64,000 bases of DNA from a virus, in IMG/VR virus record IMGVR_UViG_3300035703_000006, positions 183,113-247,112 of that record; one strand, written 5' to 3'. The notes below the pieces were generated by a model. That model was given only the letters and a program-made list of their open reading frames with translations. It ran no database searches and had not been told where the DNA came from. The translations under genes were made by a program, and so were the position numbers. Of this stretch, positions 47,998-56,012 are shown piece by piece (the first letter of the stretch is position 1; every line of letters begins with the position of its first letter).

Positions 47998-48569
47998 CTA
48001 TTTCGCAAGGTTTAGTATCGGAAGAGAACGAAGATCCTGGATTTGAAATTATCCATCTATCTTTCCGTAAGAGAGAGTCCATCCATCTTTATGGTGGACC
48101 AGTAAACTATTATTGTGGAAACATTGTATTCCGTCTAACAGACCCAGATGCAATCAACCGCATGAAGTATTACATGGAGGAGAATGAAGACCTTCGTGTA
48201 GCACCAGACCTAGAGTTGATGGAAAAGTATTACGAAGGTCTTCATTTTGTCTTTGATAAAGATGAAAAAGTAAATGTTGATGGTGAAAAGTATACTCCAC
48301 TTGACATTCGTAATAAGCATGGTATCAAGGATGAAGATGTATTCATCCGTGCTCATCGTCGTAACATGATGCCACTTCATGACTTTATTCAATACCATGA
48401 GAAGTTTGATGTGTATTCGATGAGAGAATACTTTCAAGACACCCCAGTTGTTCGCGGTATAATGCAGTATCTTCAAGATATGAAGGATGGTAAACCGAAT
48501 CCAAGTCGAACGGTTTATCATGAACAATTTATTAACACTCTTGAAAACCTCTGCTGGTGGTGGGACTGA
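47994..48569 (+). CDS. Hypothetical protein
   Basis: 191 residues, ATGA overlap. IIHLSFRKRESIHLYGGPVN, NIVFRLTDPDAINRMKYYME and a C-terminal NLCWWWD. No family recognised. Confidence 0.6.
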   Translation: MTISQGLVSEENEDPGFEIIHLSFRKRESIHLYGGPVNYYCGNIVFRLTDPDAINRMKYYMEENEDLRVAPDLELMEKYYEGLHFVFDKDEKVNVDGEKYTPLDIRNKHGIKDEDVFIRAHRRNMMPLHDFIQYHEKFDVYSMREYFQDTPVVRGIMQYLQDMKDGKPNPSRTVYHEQFINTLENLCWWWD

Positions 48570-48724
48570 TGAAAGAACTACCCGATAAACTACAACTTGA
48601 TATAATGTGGGCAGTGGCAACCAGTTCCGCAATTGAAACTGGCACAAGACCTCACATCCTCTTTGCCAAAATGCTGTATGATGAGTTCAACGACACCAAA
48701 CCCCCTGTAAAACTTGCTGACTAA
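48569..48724 (+). CDS. Small hypothetical protein carrying a promoter
   Basis: 51 residues, start at the upstream stop (TGATG). Its second half contains a full 38-type promoter (ACTGGCACAA, TATGAT), which shapes residues IETGTRPHILFAKMLYDEF. Function unknown. Confidence 0.5.
   Translation: MKELPDKLQLDIMWAVATSSAIETGTRPHILFAKMLYDEFNDTKPPVKLAD
48638..48682 (+). promoter_or_regulatory. 38-type promoter inside a coding gene (box ACTGGCACAA, -10 TATGAT)
   Basis: Box to -10 distance is 39; the predicted start lies about 35 bases before the ATG at 48727. Confidence 0.5.
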
Positions 48725-48726
48725 TT

Positions 48727-49011
48727 ATGAGTTTTTCTAAGACTGTTTCTGTTGTTGCCGCACTGGGTAGTATCTTCAGTGTTGGTCTTGCAAGTTGGAA
48801 GATTTCTGAGGACATTAAAAACGCACAAACTGCACCATTGGAACAGAAAATTGAAGATCTTGAAAAGAAACTAGAAGAAACTAAACAACCAATCCAACAA
48901 TCAAATACAATTGTTCCTGCTCCTGTTAATCTTCCACCAACAACTATTCAACCAATTCCCCAACCAATTCAACCTTCTCCACCACCTCCCCAAGTTCCAC
49001 CAAATCCATGA
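48727..49011 (+). CDS. Membrane-anchored Pro-rich protein
   Basis: 94 residues. An N-terminal helix (TVSVVAALGSIFSVGLASW), a coiled coil (LEQKIEDLEKKLEETKQP) and a C-terminal Pro/Gln run. It could span the periplasm like a spanin component, but no lipobox is present. Function unknown. Confidence 0.55.
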   Translation: MSFSKTVSVVAALGSIFSVGLASWKISEDIKNAQTAPLEQKIEDLEKKLEETKQPIQQSNTIVPAPVNLPPTTIQPIPQPIQPSPPPPQVPPNP

Positions 49012-49457
49012 AAACTTATACTCTCACTATTACAGAAGAACAGGCAAAGACTATTCAGGTTGCTTGTGAATTTCTTGCTCGTATTCAAGGTGGTCAGGTG
49101 CGTGAGGTATTCCAACATCTTCCACTTCGTGAAGGTATTGATTGGAGTGTTTATCATGAAATTCAAGATGAACTGACCAAACGAATGCCTGAAATTTTGA
49201 AAGATAAAATTAATGGATGGAATTCTCATTTTGGTGTGGGACATCCAGACCTTCCAAAATCTCATGATATTGCTTGGGATTTATACCAGGTTGTGAGGCA
49301 TCAATTATCTTGGGAGTATGCTGTGAAACAAGGTTGGGTAGAAGACTTGAATTCTCCAAGAAAATGGGATAAAATGCTTGGAGTATCTTATGATGAACCA
49401 ATGCGTTTTGGTTGCGAACCACTTGCTAAAATGGAGAGGATTGATGAAACTCTTTGA
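49008..49457 (+). CDS. Hypothetical protein
   Basis: 149 residues, ATGA overlap. MKTYTLTITEEQAKTIQVAC then EFLARIQGGQVREVFQHLP, SHDIAWDLYQVVRHQLSW. This type is found in several T4-like phages; function unknown. Confidence 0.6.
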   Translation: MKTYTLTITEEQAKTIQVACEFLARIQGGQVREVFQHLPLREGIDWSVYHEIQDELTKRMPEILKDKINGWNSHFGVGHPDLPKSHDIAWDLYQVVRHQLSWEYAVKQGWVEDLNSPRKWDKMLGVSYDEPMRFGCEPLAKMERIDETL

Positions 49458-49707
49458 TTATGAAACTTATGAAGATTTTGGGAAGGAGTTCTTCCTCCAA
49501 ATTCTCACATCCCGTAGGTTTGCTCTGTTTGATTTTACTCTCCAGTGGGATGACTATGGTTCTGATGAAATCTTCCCAGCAATTTCATTGAGTATTGGTT
49601 CTAGTCATTTGCTTGGATTTTTCATCCGATACAAACGATTTCAATTTGATTGTAGTATAATTGACTCAAAACCTAGGGATTTGCAATGGTATCGTCAGCA
49701 TAAATAA
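49444..49707 (+). CDS. Hypothetical protein, paralogue of 47719
   Basis: 87 residues from ATG 49444 with a GAGGA ribosome-binding site; overlaps the upstream gene by 14 bases. Aromatic and strand-rich (FALFDFTLQWDDYGSDEIFP). Function unknown. Confidence 0.6.
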   Translation: MKLFDYETYEDFGKEFFLQILTSRRFALFDFTLQWDDYGSDEIFPAISLSIGSSHLLGFFIRYKRFQFDCSIIDSKPRDLQWYRQHK

Positions 49708-49740
49708 TAATGCTTGTGTTTGGTCGCAGAAGCAGAGATT

Positions 49741-49764
49741 AGGTGTCCTCGGGCACCTTTTCTT
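49741..49764 (+). terminator. Probable terminator
   Basis: AGGTG (49741-49745) pairs with CACCT (49754-49758), followed by TTTCTT. Confidence 0.5.
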
Positions 49765-49765
49765 G

Positions 49766-49773
49766 TATAAATA
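49766..49773 (+). promoter_or_regulatory. T4-type late promoter (TATAAATA)
   Basis: A perfect TATAAATA, 27-34 bases before the GIY-YIG gene at 49800. Confidence 0.65.
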
Positions 49774-49799
49774 ATACAGACCAAACACAAAGTAGAATT

Positions 49800-50471
49800 A
49801 TGGTGAACCCATATAGATTTTATACTTACGCATATTTGCGGGTAGATAGAACTCCTTATTATATTGGTAAGGGTAGAGGAAATAGAGCATATTACAAATA
49901 TAAGGGAACAAAACCACCTAAAGACAAATCAAGAATAATACTCCTCAAACAGAATTTGACAGAGGAGGAATCATTCAAACACGAAAAGTATATGATTGCT
50001 GTCTTTGGTAGAAAAGATTTGGGAACTGGTATTCTTCATAACAGAACTGATGGTGGAGATGGTTCTTCTGGTTTGATAAGGACTGAAGAACATAAGAGTA
50101 AAATTCGTAAATCGTTACTTGGTAGACCTCGTTCTCAAGAAACTAAAGAAAAATTGAGAAAAGCAAATTTAGGAAAAATTCGCAACCCTTGTTCGCAAGA
50201 AACTAAAGATAAAATAGGTGCTGCCAATAGAGGAAAAAAACACTCTAAATAATCTAAAGAAAAAATTGGTGCTATTTGGTCAAATTGGTGGAGAATAACA
50301 TTTGATGATAATAGTGAGATTGTGATATTTGGATTATCTTCTTGGTGTAAGAAAAATAGTACATATAATAAATCTTGTCTTCTTTGTGTTTCATCAGGAA
50401 AACAGAAAAAACATAAAGATATTGTGTCAGTTGAAAAACTGGCACACTATACTCCTACAAGACCTTCTTGA
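49800..50471 (+). pseudogene. GIY-YIG homing endonuclease split by an in-frame stop
   Basis: The N-terminal GIY-YIG domain (RFYTYAYLRVDRTPYYIGKG) is followed by NUMOD3-like basic repeats (EEHKSKIRKSLLGRP, QETKEKLRKANLGK, QETKDKIGAANRGKK). A TAA at 50250-50252 interrupts; the same frame then stays open for 72 codons to TGA 50469-50471, with SKEKIGAIWSNWW, ITFDDNSEIVIFGLSSWCKK and HKDIVSVEKL, the usual C-terminal DNA-binding repeat of such enzymes. The first 150 codons could still give a truncated nuclease. Confidence 0.75.
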
Positions 50472-50482
50472 TGCACTATAAT
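50438..50482 (+). promoter_or_regulatory. 38-type promoter (box ACTGGCACAC, -10 TATAAT)
   Basis: Box to TATAAT (50477) distance is 39. The box lies inside the 3' end of the broken GIY-YIG gene; the next gene starts at 50506. Confidence 0.6.
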
Positions 50483-50505
50483 GACTTCATACAAAACAAA
50501 TCACG

Positions 50506-50829
50506 ATGACTGACCTTTCCAAACTATCTTACAAAGAACTTCAAGAACTTGAAAAGCAAATTGAAGAACGCAAACAAGTATTGAGTGAATCAAATGATTG
50601 TGTTGAAGGATATAAAGTAACTTTCTGTGTGAAGTTCAATCCTGCCACCAACCCATATAGTGACTTGAGAAGTCCAGAAGACTTTGGTGATTACTTGGCA
50701 AATGATATTGCTAATGTACTTGTTAATGATTTTGGTCTTCGTCAATCTGATGTGAGTTCTTTTGAGGTGGAATGGATGAATGACGAGTATAAGGTAGAAT
50801 GGAAGGATTTCTGGGAGGGTGAAGAGTGA
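50506..50829 (+). CDS. Hypothetical protein with N-terminal coiled coil
   Basis: 107 residues. LSYKELQELEKQIEERKQVL is a coiled coil; the rest is acidic (NDFGLRQSDVSSFEVEWMND). First gene of a long chain of ATGA-joined genes. Function unknown. Confidence 0.6.
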   Translation: MTDLSKLSYKELQELEKQIEERKQVLSESNDCVEGYKVTFCVKFNPATNPYSDLRSPEDFGDYLANDIANVLVNDFGLRQSDVSSFEVEWMNDEYKVEWKDFWEGEE

Positions 50830-51005
50830 CTGACGAACAGATTGATTTTATGCTTCAAATGCATAGGTATTTAATTAAATGTGAGATGAATACTATGGTT
50901 GCTAAAATCAATAGAGAAAAAGACACAGAACTCCTCCAAGAAGCATTTAATGATACAAAATGGGAAGAGTTTGCTAAATGGTTCAAAATGATTAGAGACC
51001 AATGA
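50826..51005 (+). CDS. Small helical protein (GTG start)
   Basis: 59 residues, GTG in a GTGA overlap with the upstream stop. Helical (EQIDFMLQMHRYLIKCEMN; WEEFAKWFKMIRDQ). Function unknown. Confidence 0.5.
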   Translation: MTDEQIDFMLQMHRYLIKCEMNTMVAKINREKDTELLQEAFNDTKWEEFAKWFKMIRDQ

Positions 51006-51193
51006 CTACTAGAGCACTGCAAATCTTGGAATGCACGATGGAACTCTCTATGAGACCAAAAAGTAAAGATAGGCAGAAGTTGATTGCTCGTGTAATCAAT
51101 GAAGTTGCTGATAGGTTATGTACGGATTGTGGAGAACTTGAAGACCCTGTATCTGTTTTGCGTGAAATTGCTGATGAAGTGGAGGCACTCTAA
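51002..51193 (+). CDS. Small helical protein
   Basis: 63 residues, ATGA overlap. MTTRALQILECTMELSMRPK, LIARVINEVADRLC. Function unknown. Confidence 0.55.
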   Translation: MTTRALQILECTMELSMRPKSKDRQKLIARVINEVADRLCTDCGELEDPVSVLREIADEVEAL

Positions 51194-51372
51194 TGGAAAA
51201 AGTAAAATTCAAACAGGTCACAAGAACCATCTGTCCCAAAACAGGCACACACTACTTGGATGCCATTGACACTAATAATCAGCACTGGATGGCAGAAATG
51301 CGAAGTGATGTAGAAAAATGGTTAGTTTTCACCCGAGTATGGCACAAAGACGCACAACACCCTTATGACTGA
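51193..51372 (+). CDS. Small hypothetical protein
   Basis: 59 residues, start at the upstream stop (TAATG). VTRTICPKTGTHYLDAIDTN and a tryptophan-rich end. Function unknown. Confidence 0.5.
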   Translation: MEKVKFKQVTRTICPKTGTHYLDAIDTNNQHWMAEMRSDVEKWLVFTRVWHKDAQHPYD

Positions 51373-51577
51373 CCTCAAACTCTGTAAGGATTGTAAGCAC
51401 TATAAGAGGGATTGGGGTGCTCGTATTACTGGATTTGGAGACACATTTGACCTATGCCTTCATCCTCTTGTGACTGAAAATGTTGTGACTGGAAAATCTA
51501 ATGGTCGTTATTGTGATAGTGTGAGAAAGTATCAAGGATGTGGTATGGAAGGTAAGTATTTTGAGGCACGAAAATGA
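51365..51577 (+). CDS. Small Cys-rich protein
   Basis: 70 residues. LKLCKDCKHYKRDW and FDLCLHPL with later CDSVRKYQGCG give a possible zinc site of the kind seen in small phage proteins. Function unknown. Confidence 0.6.
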   Translation: MTDLKLCKDCKHYKRDWGARITGFGDTFDLCLHPLVTENVVTGKSNGRYCDSVRKYQGCGMEGKYFEARK

Positions 51578-51744
51578 GTTCTTATATTTCGTGCTATAAT
51601 CAAGGAACACGAGAACTGGAACACTATAAGGTTCCCTATGATGTTTATGTGTATATCGTTCAACTGGAAAATGAAATCAGGTATGCTTCTGGTGGTGTGA
51701 AACGACTTTATCCTTTTAGATTTGGAGAGAAAGTAAATGACTGA
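51574..51744 (+). CDS. Small hypothetical protein
   Basis: 56 residues, ATGA overlap. Tyr-rich (YDVYVYIVQLENEIRYASGG). Function unknown. Confidence 0.5.
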   Translation: MSSYISCYNQGTRELEHYKVPYDVYVYIVQLENEIRYASGGVKRLYPFRFGEKVND

Positions 51745-51931
51745 CATAAAAACCAAAGCAGATAAAGTACTTTCTGCTTATTATGATGACTTAGCACACG
51801 ACCCTGCCTTCCACCTTACTGGTATTCTTCGTGAAGTCATCAATCAACTTCAACAATCTTCTGCTACTCATCCTGCCTTTATTTCTTGTCCTGATATGTT
51901 AGAATTATGTGAGGAAATTGAAAAACTATGA
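51737..51931 (+). CDS. Small helical protein
   Basis: 64 residues. KADKVLSAYYDDLAHDPAFH, ILREVINQLQQSS. Overlaps by 8 and 4 bases. Function unknown. Confidence 0.5.
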   Translation: MTDIKTKADKVLSAYYDDLAHDPAFHLTGILREVINQLQQSSATHPAFISCPDMLELCEEIEKL

Positions 51932-52299
51932 CTGACTTCACAAAACTTACCGACGAAGAACTTCTTCAACTTTATGATAATATAAGATCTTATGTTATAC
52001 ACAAAAAAATTCCAGAACCTGACTTTAATCTATATAAATCAATTCAGTTTGAACACAATTCTAATGTAAATCCAAATACTCTTATTCCAACTCTGGACTT
52101 TAAAATTTCAGTGAATAAAGAAGACTTGCAAGACTTTAGAGTTTTATGGGAGGATTTTTACAATAAGCAACAACAATTTTACAAATACCGTAATAGTCTT
52201 CCTCCCGAAAAACAAGTAACTGTTGATATTAAAAACGCAATTCAACGTGCATTTATTGATTATCTGGATAAGGTATTTCCTGTTGTTCATTATACATGA
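51928..52299 (+). CDS. Hypothetical protein
   Basis: 123 residues. TKLTDEELLQLYDNIRSYV is helical; the C-terminus is helical with KNAIQRAFIDYLDKVFPV. Function unknown. Confidence 0.55.
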   Translation: MTDFTKLTDEELLQLYDNIRSYVIHKKIPEPDFNLYKSIQFEHNSNVNPNTLIPTLDFKISVNKEDLQDFRVLWEDFYNKQQQFYKYRNSLPPEKQVTVDIKNAIQRAFIDYLDKVFPVVHYT

Positions 52300-52595
52300 G
52301 AGAACTTATGACTAATGATTGGAAACCTGAAAAGAATATCTCATCTCCTTGGGATGTTGATGTGATGGAGTATAACATAGGACAACCAGTAAAACCTTCT
52401 GGGGATAATCTACCATATCCTTATACATCTTCATACATTCATAATCCAAAACAATCTAATTGGACTTGTTATATGTTTGGTGGTAGTCCTGGTTGTGGAA
52501 TTGCTTATACTCCACAAGAAGGACACGTTCCTAATAGGTTTGTGAGGTTTATGATGAAACTTTGTTTTGATTGTACTTGGGTAGAGGAGAAATGA
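52296..52595 (+). CDS. Hypothetical protein related to 54944
   Basis: 99 residues. The end HVPNRFVRFMMKLCFDCTWV parallels NAITRWFMNKCLSIRWVDEK of the gene at 54944. Function unknown. Confidence 0.55.
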   Translation: MRELMTNDWKPEKNISSPWDVDVMEYNIGQPVKPSGDNLPYPYTSSYIHNPKQSNWTCYMFGGSPGCGIAYTPQEGHVPNRFVRFMMKLCFDCTWVEEK

Positions 52596-52762
52596 AATAC
52601 AACAGACCTATGAATGTCTTTGAAAAACTCCAAGCAGGTTGGTATTGGACTTGGGAATGTTTTGATGAATGGTGCTATACTATGTTGTATGATGATGGAG
52701 AGTTCTTCAACTATCTTCAATCTGATTATGTAAAATATGAGGAGGATATGTATTATGACTAA
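52592..52762 (+). CDS. Small Trp-rich protein
   Basis: 56 residues from ATG 52592 (ATGA overlap). KLQAGWYWTWECFDEWCYTM is rich in Trp/Cys. Function unknown. Confidence 0.5.
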   Translation: MKYNRPMNVFEKLQAGWYWTWECFDEWCYTMLYDDGEFFNYLQSDYVKYEEDMYYD

Positions 52763-52892
52763 ACCAACAGATGAAGAACTTGATGGATTTATTGAAGGTT
52801 ATTTGAGTGATGGTATGGATTGGTGGTATGATAAAGAAATAGTGAGAGGACTTGCCCGTGCTCTATTGGAACATTTTGGTGATAAAGAATGA
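52755..52892 (+). CDS. Small acidic protein
   Basis: 45 residues. PTDEELDGFIEGYLSDGMDW then a helix. Overlaps neighbours by 8 and 4 bases. Function unknown. Confidence 0.5.
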   Translation: MTKPTDEELDGFIEGYLSDGMDWWYDKEIVRGLARALLEHFGDKE

Positions 52893-52993
52893 CTTACGCA
52901 TCTTACCGTTGTCAAAAATGTGGAGCACAGATAGGATATATTGGAAGGTTCTTTCAGTTTCTTCGTATTCCATTGCATCGGTGTGAAAAATGA
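52889..52993 (+). CDS. Mini zinc-ribbon-like protein, paralogue of 55835
   Basis: 34 residues. RCQKCGAQIGYIGRFFQFLR then IPLHRCEK: a CxxC and a distal Cys. The copy at 55835 is nearly identical over 20 residues and at DNA level, showing a local duplication. Confidence 0.6.
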   Translation: MTYASYRCQKCGAQIGYIGRFFQFLRIPLHRCEK

Positions 52994-53310
52994 CTAATCC
53001 TCTCCTACAAAAATATGAAGAACTCTACGGAAAGAAAGAAGAACCAGTAGTAGAAGAAAAGTATGAAATGCCACCAGAATGGGATGTAAGAGGTGTAACT
53101 ACTACAAATGCTCCCAATTATAATACAAAAGCAAATCATATTCCAATCACAAAACTCACATCTTATGATAATGAGAGTTTGAATGATGGTTTCTTACAAA
53201 TTGCCGAAAAGGTGAAAAGCAAAGAGGCACAAGTATTTTCTATGAATATGGATATAGACCAATTAAGTCGCACAAAAAAAATTACCTTTGAGGTGTGGGA
53301 CAATTTTTGA
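52990..53310 (+). CDS. Hypothetical protein
   Basis: 106 residues. PLLQKYEELYGKKEEPVVEE then an unstructured part and IAEKVKSKEAQVFSMNMDI. Last gene before the promoter at 53311. Function unknown. Confidence 0.55.
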   Translation: MTNPLLQKYEELYGKKEEPVVEEKYEMPPEWDVRGVTTTNAPNYNTKANHIPITKLTSYDNESLNDGFLQIAEKVKSKEAQVFSMNMDIDQLSRTKKITFEVWDNF

Positions 53311-53354
53311 ACTGGCACAAGGACTTCCCAAAGTCCCTGAAAATGCCTTATAAT
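53311..53354 (+). promoter_or_regulatory. 38-type promoter (box ACTGGCACAA, -10 TATAAT)
   Basis: The box starts exactly 38 bases before TATAAT (53349). GGACT/AGTCC inverted repeat between. Gene start at 53380. Confidence 0.65.
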
Positions 53355-53379
53355 ACTCTCATAACCAAAGGAACTCCAA

Positions 53380-53601
53380 ATGGCAATTGAAATCACTAAT
53401 CAAGTTCGTATTCAACAAGACAAAGATTTTTGGTACACAGTAGAAGACACCAATATTGATGTGGGGTGTGATGGTTGTACCATTTCTTATTGGGAGTTTG
53501 TAAAAGATACTGGTGACAGACGATTTCAAAACATTTCTATGAACGAAGAAGAAGCACTTGCCGTTGCTGATGCAATCTACAAATTTTTCAAAAAGAACTG
53601 A
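53380..53601 (+). CDS. Hypothetical protein related to 56013
   Basis: 73 residues. MAIEITNQVRIQQDKDFWYT then a C-terminal helix (EEALAVADAIYKFFKKN). The gene at 56013 has the same plan (YQITKEIRIHHEDGWFY) and also follows a 38-type promoter. Function unknown. Confidence 0.55.
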   Translation: MAIEITNQVRIQQDKDFWYTVEDTNIDVGCDGCTISYWEFVKDTGDRRFQNISMNEEEALAVADAIYKFFKKN

Positions 53602-53795
53602 TGAAAGACGAACAAATCCTAAAACTTGCTAAAACCTGTGGATTTGATGAATTTCCAGATGATATTACATCAACCAAAGAACAACTCTTGAAGTTTGCCC
53701 GAGAACTTTATGATGAAGGTTATACAAAAGGTTTCAAAGTAGGGCACGATGCTGGTTGGGAACTAAATGAAGAAGTATCACGCAGAGGATTATGA
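53601..53795 (+). CDS. Small protein, paralogue of 54735
   Basis: 64 residues. The C-terminus LYDEGYTKGFKVGHDAGWEL followed by NEEVSRRGL is identical to that of the gene at 54735, while the N-termini differ. Function unknown. Confidence 0.6.
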   Translation: MKDEQILKLAKTCGFDEFPDDITSTKEQLLKFARELYDEGYTKGFKVGHDAGWELNEEVSRRGL

Positions 53796-53977
53796 CTTCT
53801 ATTCTCCAACAATACACTCTTGAAGATTTCGTCAAATGTCGTAATCAAAAAGAATGGATTTGTGATGAATGTAGAAATTGTGGTGATAGAGATTGTTGCT
53901 CTGGAAATCACATAATGTTTAGAGTTCCTAAAACTGATGATTGTCTCTGTTCTATTTGTATGAGTAAATTAAAATGA
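53792..53977 (+). CDS. Small Cys-rich protein
   Basis: 61 residues with nine cysteines (CDECRNCGDRDCCSGNH; CLCSICMSKLK), likely zinc or Fe-S binding. ATGA overlaps. Function unknown. Confidence 0.6.
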   Translation: MTSILQQYTLEDFVKCRNQKEWICDECRNCGDRDCCSGNHIMFRVPKTDDCLCSICMSKLK

Positions 53978-54171
53978 AACTTTCATATAATCTCAAACAG
54001 TTTTGGTTGCGAAGATTGATGTGGAGATGGTGTTTTGATTGGTGGTTTAGAGTAATGTATCCTCACATTTATTATAGTGAATATGGTAAAAGGTATGAGG
54101 AATATGTGAGTGATGATGATATGTTGTGGTTTTGGAACTATCTAAACAACTTTGATAATGAGGTATTATGA
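53974..54171 (+). CDS. Small Trp-rich protein
   Basis: 65 residues. QFWLRRLMWRWCFDWWFRVM has six Trp residues and a basic helix that could lie on a membrane. Function unknown. Confidence 0.5.
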   Translation: MKLSYNLKQFWLRRLMWRWCFDWWFRVMYPHIYYSEYGKRYEEYVSDDDMLWFWNYLNNFDNEVL

Positions 54172-54362
54172 CTTTACTTGAAACTATTCAATACTTTCTC
54201 ACAGAAACCGCAGCAGATATGGATGGTTTGTCTTGGGAAATCCGTGAGGAAACTAACTTTGAGGACAACAACATAGAGCATTTGACTGAATGTTATGATT
54301 TCAATAAAGAACTTTATGATAATCTCAAACAAATCAAATCCATTATTGAGAAACTGAAATGA
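54168..54362 (+). CDS. Small acidic helical protein
   Basis: 64 residues (LLETIQYFLTETAADMDGLS...). ATGA overlaps on both sides. Function unknown. Confidence 0.5.
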   Translation: MTLLETIQYFLTETAADMDGLSWEIREETNFEDNNIEHLTECYDFNKELYDNLKQIKSIIEKLK

Positions 54363-54553
54363 CTGAACCAACCGACACAGAAATCCTTGAGTTTCTACTC
54401 AATCAGTTCCAAGGACATTCTCTCAAAATGAATGGTGAAAGTGATTGGGTTTTTATCAATACTGGATTTCCTATGAACCACGCAAAAGGACAAACCGCAA
54501 GAGATGCTGTGATTGCTGCTATGAGGGCAAAATGTCTTACGAAGAATTTTTAG
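54359..54553 (+). CDS. Small hypothetical protein
   Basis: 64 residues. PTDTEILEFLLNQFQGHSLK, then AKGQTARDAVIAAMRAKC. Function unknown. Confidence 0.5.
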   Translation: MTEPTDTEILEFLLNQFQGHSLKMNGESDWVFINTGFPMNHAKGQTARDAVIAAMRAKCLTKNF

Positions 54554-54738
54554 ATATTCCATTTAGTTCTCTCAAAGACATTGAAACTATCCTTATCTTG
54601 AAAGACAAACACAATATGGATATTACTAAACAAGAAGAAGATTTGTGTAGGCATATCAACAAGTATTATGGAGAGCAAATCAAATCTTATGAACTCTTCA
54701 AGAACAAAGAAAAACTTGAAAAACTTTTTAGAAAATGA
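54532..54738 (+). CDS. Small helical protein
   Basis: 68 residues from ATG 54532, overlapping the upstream gene by 22 bases. Highly charged helices (KQEEDLCRHINKYYGEQIKS). Function unknown. Confidence 0.5.
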   Translation: MSYEEFLDIPFSSLKDIETILILKDKHNMDITKQEEDLCRHINKYYGEQIKSYELFKNKEKLEKLFRK

Positions 54739-54947
54739 CTAACGAAGAACTTCTAAAACTTGCTGAAACCTATGGGTGTTCTAGACACATAAGTAAAACA
54801 ACACACGACATTTACTGGGAATGTGATGAAGATGACTTCTTGAAGTTTGCCCGAGCACTTTATGATGAGGGTTATACTAAAGGTTTCAAAGTAGGGCACG
54901 ATGCTGGTTGGGAATTAAATGAAGAAGTATCACGCAGAGGATTATGA
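54735..54947 (+). CDS. Small protein, paralogue of 53601
   Basis: 70 residues. NEELLKLAETYGCSRHISKT at the start, then the same C-terminal block as 53601 (YTKGFKVGHDAGWELNEEVS). The conserved DNA block marks a duplication about 1.1 kb apart. Confidence 0.6.
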   Translation: MTNEELLKLAETYGCSRHISKTTHDIYWECDEDDFLKFARALYDEGYTKGFKVGHDAGWELNEEVSRRGL

Positions 54948-55471
54948 CTGAAAAAATAGGATATAAACTCAATCCAAACAAACTTGTGGGAGCATCTTCA
55001 AGTATTCTTCCTTATTTTGTTAGTGCTTTTTATTACACCGAAGATTTTGAGTATTTTGATGTAATCAAACCTTATCTTGAAATCCCAGAGAAACCTAAAA
55101 CTCTGGAAGAAATCCAACAAGAATTTGAAGAGAAGTTTGATAAACATATTGAGAGTATCAAGCATAAGTTTGCTGAACTCAAATGTCATCAAGAGTATTA
55201 CTACAATCAAAGGTTCAATAGAATTATTGAGGACTTTGAGTATGCTTGCAAAAATGGAAGATTTCCAGAAAAACATAGATTAATTTATAGTGATAATCTT
55301 GGAACAAATAATTTTACTTCCAGTTTTATAATTAAACAAGGAAATAACCACGAAGGTTATTATACAATCGGTAATGGTTATTTAAGGTTCTATATGCCGA
55401 CTAAACCAAATGCTATTACTCGTTGGTTTATGAATAAATGTCTTTCCATTAGATGGGTGGATGAGAAATGA
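54944..55471 (+). CDS. Hypothetical protein related to 52296
   Basis: 175 residues. Middle coiled-coil (TLEEIQQEFEEKFDKHIESI), C-terminal YYTIGNGYLRFYMPTKPNAI. Function unknown. Confidence 0.55.
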   Translation: MTEKIGYKLNPNKLVGASSSILPYFVSAFYYTEDFEYFDVIKPYLEIPEKPKTLEEIQQEFEEKFDKHIESIKHKFAELKCHQEYYYNQRFNRIIEDFEYACKNGRFPEKHRLIYSDNLGTNNFTSSFIIKQGNNHEGYYTIGNGYLRFYMPTKPNAITRWFMNKCLSIRWVDEK

Positions 55472-55638
55472 AATACCCCCAATCAGTAAATAAATCTATC
55501 TTCATTAGAGAAGTGTATGAAGACACTTATGAAACACCATATGACTATATTGTAGATACTATGATTTGGGAAAATCGTGTTGATGAACTTCATACGATTT
55601 GGCATAAAGGTAAAGACCCACGAAAGGATGAGAAATGA
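55468..55638 (+). CDS. Small hypothetical protein
   Basis: 56 residues, ATGA overlaps. FIREVYEDTYETPYDYIVDT. Function unknown. Confidence 0.5.
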   Translation: MKYPQSVNKSIFIREVYEDTYETPYDYIVDTMIWENRVDELHTIWHKGKDPRKDEK

Positions 55639-55838
55639 CTAAACTATCAGCAGCAGACCTTATGGTAATTCATAACACTCTTTATAAAAGTTTGAGTGTC
55701 GTTGGAAATAGTATTTGGACACAAGAAACCAGAGAAAGAGTTATGGATAAGGTGTCTATTATTATGGAACAAATGAATGCAGAAGTTGTCTGTGGTGATG
55801 TAGAACCTATTGTAGTGAGTGGAGATTTGGGTGGATGA
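55635..55838 (+). CDS. Small hypothetical protein
   Basis: 67 residues. LSAADLMVIHNTLYKSLSVV and a helix with RERVMDKVSIIMEQMN. Function unknown. Confidence 0.5.
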   Translation: MTKLSAADLMVIHNTLYKSLSVVGNSIWTQETRERVMDKVSIIMEQMNAEVVCGDVEPIVVSGDLGG

Positions 55839-55942
55839 CTTACCCATCGTATTGTTGCCCTAAATGTGGAGAACAGATAGGATGGACTGGAAGGTTCTTT
55901 CAGTTTCTTCGTATTCCATTACATCGGTGTAAGGACACTTGA
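55835..55942 (+). CDS. Mini zinc-ribbon-like protein, paralogue of 52889
   Basis: 35 residues. YCCPKCGEQIGWTGRFFQFL then RIPLHRCKD. Nearly the same protein and DNA as 52889. Last gene before the promoter at 55946. Confidence 0.6.
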   Translation: MTYPSYCCPKCGEQIGWTGRFFQFLRIPLHRCKDT

Positions 55943-55945
55943 AGA

Positions 55946-55989
55946 ACTGGTACAAGGGATGCTCTGGGTGCCTCTGTGGGTGCTATAAT
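55946..55989 (+). promoter_or_regulatory. 38-type promoter (box ACTGGTACAA, -10 TATAAT)
   Basis: The box starts exactly 38 bases before TATAAT (55984), extended TGC. The direct repeat GGGTGC occurs in the spacer. Gene start at 56013. Confidence 0.65.
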
Positions 55990-56012
55990 ACTCTCATACA
56001 CACAGACACCTG

